Shown piece after piece: positions 56,784-64,000 of a stretch of 64,000 nucleotides of DNA. Numbering within the stretch: position 1 is the first letter of the stretch; each line of letters opens with the position of its first letter. The DNA lies in assembly GCF_013423955.1 (NCBI RefSeq), contig NZ_JACCKX010000001.1, positions 1,116,001-1,180,000 of the forward strand, read 5' to 3'. The position numbers were made by a program, and so were the translations under genes. The notes beneath the pieces are model-generated. The model saw only the letters and a list, made by a program, of their open reading frames with translations, was not told where the DNA came from and ran no database searches. The stretch is from Ottowia beijingensis. Lineage in GTDB: Bacteria > Pseudomonadota > Gammaproteobacteria > Burkholderiales > Burkholderiaceae_C.

Positions 56784-57625
56784 TGCCCGAGGGGATCTGG
56801 CTGCAGGCCGCCCTGGGCGGCCTGTTCGGGCTGCTCATCGGCAGCTTTCTGAATGTGGTGATCTACCGTCTGCCCAAGATGATGGAGCGCCAGTGGGCGG
56901 CCGAATGCGCCGAGATGACGGGGCAAACACCTGCACCGCAGGAGCGCTTCAACCTCGTCGTGCCGCGCTCGCGCTGCCAGAAGTGCGGCCACCAGATCCG
57001 CTGGCTCGAGAACATCCCGGTGCTCAGCTATGTGTTCCTGCTCGGCAAATGCTCGGCCTGCGGCACGCCCATCAGCCTGCGCTACCCGATGGTCGAACTG
57101 GTCACCGGCCTGCTGTTCGCCTGGTGCGTGTGGCGCTGGGGCTGGACCTGGACGGCCGCCGCCTGGTGCGTTTTTTCCGCCGTGCTGGTGGCCCTGACCC
57201 TGATCGACTGGGACACCACGCTGCTGCCCGATGACCTCACCCTGCCCCTGCTGTGGCTGGGCCTGATCGCATCCGCCCTGGGCATCACCGGCGTGCGTCT
57301 GCCCGATGCCGTCTGGGGCGCTGTCGGCGGCTACATGTCGCTGTGGCTGGTCTACTGGGGCTTCAAGCTGGCCACCGGCAAGGAGGGCATGGGCTTTGGC
57401 GACTTCAAGCTGTTCGCCGCGCTGGGCGCCTGGTTCGGCTGGCAGGCGCTGGTGCCCATCATCCTGATGGCCTCGGTCATCGGCGCGCTGGTGGGCATCG
57501 GCATGAAGCTGGCCAGTTCGCTGCGCGAAGGCGGTGTGGTGCCGTTCGGCCCGTTCCTCGCCATGGGTGGCCTCACCGCCATGATCTTCGGCCCGCAGTC
57601 CATCTTGCGGGTGATCGGGCTCTAG
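56783..57625 (+). CDS. pilD: Prepilin peptidase / N-methyltransferase PilD
   Basis: 280 aa. Aspartic protease that cleaves type IV prepilin leaders and methylates the new N-terminus. The cytoplasmic tetracysteine loop is CQKCGHQIRW ... GKCSACGTPIS. Catalytic aspartates are in IDWDTTLLPDDLTLPLLW and GMGFGDFKLFAALG. About eight hydrophobic segments. Intact. Confidence 0.96.
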   Translation: MPEGIWLQAALGGLFGLLIGSFLNVVIYRLPKMMERQWAAECAEMTGQTPAPQERFNLVVPRSRCQKCGHQIRWLENIPVLSYVFLLGKCSACGTPISLRYPMVELVTGLLFAWCVWRWGWTWTAAAWCVFSAVLVALTLIDWDTTLLPDDLTLPLLWLGLIASALGITGVRLPDAVWGAVGGYMSLWLVYWGFKLATGKEGMGFGDFKLFAALGAWFGWQALVPIILMASVIGALVGIGMKLASSLREGGVVPFGPFLAMGGLTAMIFGPQSILRVIGL

Positions 57626-57637
57626 AAGGTCCTTCGG

Positions 57638-58252
57638 GTGACATCCGCGCTGCTCATCGGGCTGACCGGCGGCATCGGCAGCGGCAAGAGCACGGTGGCC
57701 GGCATGCTGGCCGAGCGCGGTGCGGCAGTCATCGACGCCGACGCCATCTCGCGCGCCACCACGGCGCCCGGTGGCGCTGCCCTGCCGGCCATCGCACAAG
57801 TGTTTGGCCCCACCTTGATCGGCGCCGACGGTGCCCTCGATCGCGCAGCGATGCGTCAACTGGTCTTCCGCGATGCCAGCGCCCGCCAGCGCCTGGAGGC
57901 CATCATCCACCCTCTCGTCGGGCAGGAAACCGATCGCCAGGCACAGCAGGCGCTGGCCGCCGGCCACCCGATACTGGTGTTCGACGTGCCGCTGCTGGTC
58001 GAATCCGGCGCGCGCTGGCGCGGCAAGGTGGATCGCGTGTGGGTGGTCGACTGCGACCCGGCCACACAGATCGAGCGCGTGATGGCGCGCAACCAGCTGC
58101 CGCGCGAGCAGGTCGAGCAGATCCTGGCCGCCCAGTCGCCGCGCGCGCAGCGCCTGGCGGCGGCCGACACCGTGCTGTTCAACGGCGCCGACACCACGCT
58201 CGACACCCTGCGCCAGCAAGTGCAGCGGGCGGCCGCCACCTTCGGGCTATGA
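57638..58252 (+). CDS. coaE: Dephospho-CoA kinase
   Basis: 204 aa from GTG 57638. Last step of CoA synthesis. P-loop GLTGGIGSGKSTVAGMLAER, the DADAISRATTAPGG segment, VFDVPLLVESGARW and the lid region RVMARNQLPREQVEQIL are all typical. Lies 12 bp after pilD, consistent with one transcript. Confidence 0.96.
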   Translation: MTSALLIGLTGGIGSGKSTVAGMLAERGAAVIDADAISRATTAPGGAALPAIAQVFGPTLIGADGALDRAAMRQLVFRDASARQRLEAIIHPLVGQETDRQAQQALAAGHPILVFDVPLLVESGARWRGKVDRVWVVDCDPATQIERVMARNQLPREQVEQILAAQSPRAQRLAAADTVLFNGADTTLDTLRQQVQRAAATFGL

Positions 58253-58280
58253 TGCCGGCGTCCCTGAAAAGGCGCTTCGC

Positions 58281-59036
58281 GTGATCCTGTACGAGTACCC
58301 CTTCAACGAACGCATCCGCACCTACCTTCGGCTCGAACACCTGTTCGGCCGTCTGGGCCAGCTTCTGCCACGCGACAGCGCGCTCGACCACCATTACGCG
58401 CTGATCACCATCTTCGAGGTGATGGACGTCACCAGCCGCGCCGACCTGAAATCCGAGGTGCTGAAGGACCTCGACAAGCAGAAAGCGCACATGGGCGCGT
58501 TCCGCGGCAACCCGGCCATTTCCGAGGCGTCGCTCGACGCCTTTCTGGCGCAGCTGGACGACGCTTTCCAGCAGCTCAGCCAGCAGCACGGCAAACCCGG
58601 CCATGAGCTGACCGACAACGAATGGCTGATGAGCATCCGCAGCCGCGCCGTCATCCCAGGTGGCACCTGCGGGTTCGACCTGCCGGCCTACCACGCCTGG
58701 CAGCAGGGCCAGTCGGCCGCACGGCGCGCCGATCTGCAGACCTGGGCGGCCTCGCTGGCGCCCATGGCGCAGGCCGTCACGCTGCTGCTGCATATTCTGC
58801 GCGACTCCGGCAAGCCGCAGAAGGTGATGGCCAGCGCCGGGTATTTTCAGCAGACGCTGCCCCAGGGCCGCACCTTCCAGCTGCTGCGGCTGCGCATCGA
58901 CGAGTCGCTGCAACTCATCCCCGAGACCAGCGGCAACCGCCTGATGGCCTCGGTGCGCCTGATGCGGCAGGACGCCGAGGGCAAGCTGCAGGTGGCGCGC
59001 GAAGACGCCGCGTTCGAACTGGCCTTGTGCGCATGA
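58281..59036 (+). CDS. zapD: Cell division protein ZapD
   Basis: 251 aa from GTG 58281. Bundles FtsZ filaments at the septum. [20 protein letters not shown] and [19 protein letters not shown] are the hallmarks of ZapD (YacF). Overlaps the yacG ATG by 4 bp; coaE-zapD-yacG is the standard proteobacterial order. Confidence 0.96.
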   Translation: MILYEYPFNERIRTYLRLEHLFGRLGQLLPRDSALDHHYALITIFEVMDVTSRADLKSEVLKDLDKQKAHMGAFRGNPAISEASLDAFLAQLDDAFQQLSQQHGKPGHELTDNEWLMSIRSRAVIPGGTCGFDLPAYHAWQQGQSAARRADLQTWAASLAPMAQAVTLLLHILRDSGKPQKVMASAGYFQQTLPQGRTFQLLRLRIDESLQLIPETSGNRLMASVRLMRQDAEGKLQVAREDAAFELALCA

Positions 59037-59257
59037 GCGACAACCCCACCTCCCCACCCCCTGCCGCCCAGCCACGCACCGTGCGCTGCCCGGCCTGCGG
59101 CGGCCCCAGCGTGTATGCGCCGGAAAACCGCTACCGCCCCTTCTGCAGCGAGCGCTGCAAGCTGCACGACCTCGGCGCCTGGGCCAGCGAAAGCTTTCGG
59201 GTGGAAGTGCAGGAGCACGACGGCGCCGACGAAGCGAACCAGCCGCCGCTGCAATGA
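59033..59257 (+). CDS. yacG: DNA gyrase inhibitor YacG
   Basis: 74 aa. The zinc finger [20 protein letters not shown] ... [19 protein letters not shown] has four cysteines (CxxC...CxxxC). It binds GyrB and blocks DNA access. The ATG overlaps the zapD stop. A long palindromic repeat begins five bases after its stop. Confidence 0.95.
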   Translation: MSDNPTSPPPAAQPRTVRCPACGGPSVYAPENRYRPFCSERCKLHDLGAWASESFRVEVQEHDGADEANQPPLQ

Positions 59258-59261
59258 AACA

Positions 59262-59358
59262 CTATTGAAAAAGAGCTGCTTGCGCCCGTCACATAAGGAT
59301 TTCAGATCGAATTAATGCTGAAATCCTTATGTGACGGGCGCAACAAGCTATATTTCTT
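59262..59358. repeat. Family A palindromic element, longest palindrome, copy 14
   Basis: Arms of 32 bp (59274-59305 and 59318-59349) match almost completely around a 12 nt loop: AGCTGCTTGCGCCCGTCACA / TAAGGATTTCAG on the left, its inverse on the right with one extra-base difference. It lies between the convergent yacG and mutT genes and supplies the TAG stop of mutT. Confidence 0.9.
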
Positions 59359-59826
59359 GAAGTCCGCCTGGAGCCACGCCGCGCTCCGCCTGCAGCCATT
59401 CGAGCACCGGCAGCGCCCCGGCAACACCGGCGCGGCCTGCACCGGCAAGGTGTCCCACACAAAGGCCTGGCCCTCGCGCATCTGCAATTCGCCGCGCCAG
59501 TCGAACAGCTTGCAGAAATGCAGCCGCACCAGCGCATGCGGGTAGTCCACCAACTGCTCGCGCCAGCGCTGCACGTCAGCAGGGTCGATGTCCAGGCCCA
59601 GCTCTTCGTGCAGTTCGCGCGCCAGCGCCTGCTCCACACTCTCGCCCGCCTCCAGCTTGCCGCCCGGAAACTCCCAGTAGCCGGCGTACACCTTGCCCGC
59701 CGGCCGCGAGGTCAGCAGAAAGCGCCCGTCGGCCTGCAGCAGCACGCCCACGGCCACATCGACGATGGGCCGCTCGCCCGGCACGTCGCGCGCCAGGTGC
59801 GCGTCGGCTTTCAGGATGTCGGCCAT
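59348..59826 (-). CDS. mutT: MutT-type Nudix hydrolase (8-oxo-dGTP diphosphatase) (one frameshift)
   Basis: About 159 aa after repair at CCCC 59416-59419 (a fifth base gives APVLPGALPVLEWLQAERGV and a stop at 59348). Nudix box: GGKLEAGESVEQALARELHE then ELGL. VDVAVGVLLQADGRFLLTSR and WEFPGG match MutT/CTP pyrophosphohydrolase. It should cleanse oxidised dGTP. Located next to secA-argJ as in other Burkholderiales; some relatives carry a fused thiamine synthase domain, absent here. The last codons come from the repeat. Confidence 0.9.
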
Positions 59827-59836
59827 GCCGCGCGGC

Positions 59837-60702
59837 TCAGGCCCGGCCGACGAAATCGCGCGCGAACTGGTAGGCCACGCGGCCCGATCGCGAACCGCGC
59901 TCCAGCGCCCACACCAGCGCCTCGGGCTTGGCCGCCTCGATCTGCGCCGCGCTGGCGCCCAGCGACGACAGCCACTGCGCCACGATGGCCAGGTACTCGT
60001 CCTGGCTGAAGGGGTAGAAGCTGACCCACAGGCCGAAGCGCTCGGACAGCGAAATTTTCTCCTCGATCACCTCGCCCGGGTGCACCTCGCCATCGTCGGT
60101 GTGCGTGTAGCTGAGGTTGTCCTTCATGTACTCGGGCAGCAGGTGGCGTCGGTTGCTGGTGGCGTAGACCAGCACGTTGGGCGTGCTGGCGGCCACGCTG
60201 CCGTCCAGGATGCTCTTCAGCGCCTTGTAGCCCGGCTCGCCATCCTCGAAGCTCAGGTCGTCGCAGTAGACGATGAACTTCTCCGGCCGGCCAGCCACCA
60301 CCTCGACGATGTCGGGCAGGTCGGTGAGGTCGGTCTTGTCCACCTCGATCAGGCGCAGCCCTGCGGCGCGTAGGCGTTCAGGCAGGCCTTGATGAGCGAA
60401 GACTTGCCGGTGCCGCGCGCGCCCGTCAGCAGCACGTTGTTGGCCGGCTTGCCCTCGACGAACTGGCGCGTGTTGCGCTCGATCTTGTCTTTCTGCCCGT
60501 CGATCTCCTTCAGGTCGGCCAGCGCGATGCTGCCCACGTGGCGCACCGGCTCCAGCGCGCCGTGGCCGCTGGCGCGCTTGCGGTAGCGCCAGGCCACGGA
60601 CTGCGACCAGTCAGGCTCGCTCAGGGGCTTCGGCAACACCGCCTCGATGCGCTCCATCAGGCGCTCGGCTTTTTCGATCAGACGGACAAGGTTATCGTTC
60701 AT
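59837..60702 (-). CDS. DUF815 family AAA ATPase (one frameshift)
   Basis: About 288 aa after repair at CCC 60359-60361 (one more base gives YAPQGLRLIEVDKTDL). P-loop LLTGARGTGKSSLIKACLNA, Walker B-like KFIVYCDDLSFEDGE, sensor region VLVYATSNRRHLLPEYMKDN and ISLSERFGLWVSFYPFSQDE follow the DUF815 pattern. Function unknown; conserved in the argJ-mutT neighbourhood. ATG 60702 is preferred over GTG 60711. Confidence 0.9.
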
Positions 60703-60711
60703 TTTGGTCAC

Positions 60712-60752
60712 CGGCGCTTACTGCATAAGCGCAAGCAGCTATCAATTCAAAA
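60712..60752. repeat. Family A palindromic element, short form, copy 15
   Basis: CGGCGCTTACTGCATAAGCG then CAAGCAGCTATCAATTC. The hairpin GGCGCTTA-CTGC-ATAAGCG is intact. Confidence 0.8.
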
Positions 60753-60754
60753 GC

Positions 60755-60872
60755 AAAGACGCTGCGGAGCAGGCCATGCCAGCAAACGCCGCGAATAAGC
60801 CAAGCGCGCTCGCTCCCGTCGTCCCCCTTCGCGCAGCAGAAAGGGAGGCGCCGTCAGGCGCTCAGGAGGATG
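60755..60872. repeat. GC-rich repeat, family C, copy 2 (inverted relative to copy 1)
   Basis: GCTGCGGAGCAGGCCATGCC, AACGCCGCG, GCTCGCTCCCGTCG, CCCCCTTCGCGC, GGCGCCGTCAGGCGCTCA. The blocks match 24751-24880 on the opposite strand. It follows the argJ stop. Confidence 0.7.
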
Positions 60873-62102
60873 TCACGACCTGTAATCCGCGTTGATGCTG
60901 ACGTAATCGTGGCTCAGGTCGCACGTCCACACCGTGTCGCTGGCGCTGCCGCGGCCCAGGTTCACGCGCACCGTGATCTCGGCCTGCTTCATCACGCGCT
61001 GGCCGTCTTCCTCGCGGTAGCTGGGATTGCGCCCGCCGTTCACGGCCACGTGCACGTCGTCCAGGTACAGGTCGATCCTGGTCTGATCCAGGTCGTCGAT
61101 GCCCGCATAGCCCACGGCCGCCAGGATGCGGCCCAGGTTGGGGTCGCTGGCGAAGAACGCCGTCTTGACCAGCGGCGAGTGCGCGATGGCGTAGGCCACC
61201 TGGCGGCATTCGGCGGCCGTCTTGCCACCTTCGACCTGCACGGTGATGAACTTGGTGGCGCCCTCGCCGTCGCGCACGATGGCCTGCGCGAGCTGTCGTG
61301 CGACGCCCATCAGGGCTTCTTTCAGCGCCTGGCCGTCGGCCGAATCCAGCGCCGTGACAGGCGCGTTGGCTGCCTTGTTCGTGGCGATGACGATGAAGGA
61401 ATCGTTGGTCGACGTGTCGCCATCGATGGTGACGCGGTTGAACGAGCCCTCGGCCAGTTCGAACGCCAGTTGCTTCATCACCGCCTGGTCGACCTTCGCG
61501 TCGGTGGCCAGAAAGCCCAGCATGGTCGCCATGTTGGGGCGGATCATGCCGGCGCCTTTGCTGATGCCGGTGATCGTCACTTCAACACCGCCCACCATGG
61601 CCTTGGCGCTGGCCGCCTTGGGCACGGTGTCGGTGGTCATGATGCCTTCGGCAGCGCGCGCCCAGTGGGCGGGCTGCGCGTCGGTAATGGCCGCGGGCAG
61701 GCCGGCGACGATGCGGTCGACCGGCAGCGGCTCCATGATGACGCCGGTGGAGAACGGCAGCACCTGATCGGGCTGGAGCCCGAGCTGCGCGGCCAGCGCC
61801 TCGCAGGTCTGGCGCGCACGCGCCAGGCCGTCCTCGCCCGTGCCGGCGTTGGCGTTGCCGGTGTTGACGACGATGGCGCGCACGGCGGCGCCCGCGTCCA
61901 GCCGCTCGCGGCAGATCTGCACCGGCGCGGCGCAGAAGCGGTTGCTGGTGAACACGCCGCCCACGCTGGCACCTTCATCCAGCAGGAACACCGTCAGGTC
62001 CTTGCGGTTGGCCTTGCGCACGCCCGCCTCGGCCACGCCGATGCGCACGCCCGCCACGGGGTGCAGGCTGGAGGCGACGGGAGCGGTCAGGTTCACGGGC
62101 AT
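60873..62102 (-). CDS. argJ: Bifunctional glutamate N-acetyltransferase / amino-acid N-acetyltransferase (ornithine acetyltransferase)
   Basis: 409 aa, intact. Cyclic arginine pathway enzyme that moves acetyl from N-acetylornithine to glutamate and can also use acetyl-CoA. The autocleavage and nucleophile site is [18 protein letters not shown] (Ala-Thr cleavage at MATM). [19 protein letters not shown] and the N-terminal [13 protein letters not shown] are typical. Confidence 0.97.
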   Translation of the reverse strand: MPVNLTAPVASSLHPVAGVRIGVAEAGVRKANRKDLTVFLLDEGASVGGVFTSNRFCAAPVQICRERLDAGAAVRAIVVNTGNANAGTGEDGLARARQTCEALAAQLGLQPDQVLPFSTGVIMEPLPVDRIVAGLPAAITDAQPAHWARAAEGIMTTDTVPKAASAKAMVGGVEVTITGISKGAGMIRPNMATMLGFLATDAKVDQAVMKQLAFELAEGSFNRVTIDGDTSTNDSFIVIATNKAANAPVTALDSADGQALKEALMGVARQLAQAIVRDGEGATKFITVQVEGGKTAAECRQVAYAIAHSPLVKTAFFASDPNLGRILAAVGYAGIDDLDQTRIDLYLDDVHVAVNGGRNPSYREEDGQRVMKQAEITVRVNLGRGSASDTVWTCDLSHDYVSINADYRS

Positions 62103-62125
62103 GGCGGGATCCTCAGGACGGTTTG

Positions 62126-62192
62126 GATTTCAAGCGATTTTGGGCTCTGGCGCTTGATGGGCAAGCGCCGAAAGCTATATTTAATATAGCAA
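62126..62192. repeat. Family A palindromic element, copy 16
   Basis: TTTCAAGCGATTTTGGGCTC, TGGCGCTTGATGGGCAAGCG, CCGAAAGCTATATTTAATAT. It separates secA from argJ. Confidence 0.75.
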
Positions 62193-62217
62193 TCCGAGTG
62201 GCAATGAAACGACTACC

Positions 62218-64000
<1,783 letters not shown>

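Noticed and set aside
59262-59358. The long palindrome after yacG as a simple bidirectional terminator
   Set aside because: It lacks T-runs at the arm ends and its sequence recurs at many other sites, so it is first of all a repeat element; terminator activity remains possible.

Overview
The window is a 64 kb stretch of a GC-rich (roughly 65-70 %) betaproteobacterial chromosome. Gene content and order point to Burkholderiales, most likely family Comamonadaceae: secA - argJ - DUF815 ATPase - mutT - yacG - zapD - coaE - pilD/pilC/pilB - tRNA-Pro - ispB - rplU/rpmA - obgE - proB - CNP1 - rppH - proS is an arrangement I associate with Acidovorax/Comamonas-type genomes. The genus cannot be fixed from this sequence. 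No phage, plasmid, transposase or CRISPR array is visible; this is core chromosome with an accessory-looking middle.

Layout. (1) 1-9188: ychF start, a TPR-like hypothetical, MOSC protein, UbiH-type hydroxylase, DsbC, DUF3429 membrane protein, M61 peptidase, DUF3108 protein and a diguanylate cyclase. (2) 9189-12674: phenylacetate genes paaG-paaI-paaK facing left and a second crotonase facing right, with a palindromic operator (probable PaaR box) between them. (3) tRNA-Met and a strong terminator. (4) 12849-33101: a purine acquisition and catabolism district: xdhA-small ORF-xdhB, a BMP-type nucleoside ABC transporter (ATPase, two permeases, two substrate-binding proteins), adenine deaminase, guanine deaminase, a Rieske oxygenase, a TetR regulator and dCTP deaminase. 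It is interspersed with two paralogous unknown proteins and a DUF1521 (metal-induced autocleavage) protein. (5) 33211-46350: housekeeping and envelope genes (ornithine cyclodeaminase family, pyroglutamyl peptidase, YpfJ-type metallopeptidase, RhlE helicase, DUF445, ApaH, two CNNM/CorC transporters, an H-NS-like protein, GrxD, an OmpA-type protein, a lytic transglycosylase). (6) 46347-64000: proS, rppH, proB, obgE, ribosomal proteins L21/L27, ispB, tRNA-Pro, type IV pilus assembly genes pilBCD, coaE, zapD, yacG, mutT, argJ and a C-terminal portion of secA.

Two properties dominate the reading. First, about 27 of roughly 62 protein genes carry single-base frameshifts, nearly all inside runs of 3-6 identical bases and nearly all repaired by adding one base. 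Essential genes are hit (secA, proS, obgE, rpmA), so this is best read as homopolymer under-calling in the assembly and not as gene decay. Coordinates are given for the repaired genes and each break is named. Second, the window is studded with short palindromic repeats: about 17 copies of an AT-richer element built around ATAGCTGCTTGCGC/GCGCTT..AAGCGC, three copies of a distinct GGGAGTAT-flanked element, Pseudomonas-type REPs, and GC-rich REP clusters. After frame repair, several repeats lie in frame inside genes (xdhA twice, the DUF3108 gene, and a ~310 bp REP cluster in xdhB). Others supply the C-terminus and stop codon of a gene (guanine deaminase, mutT).
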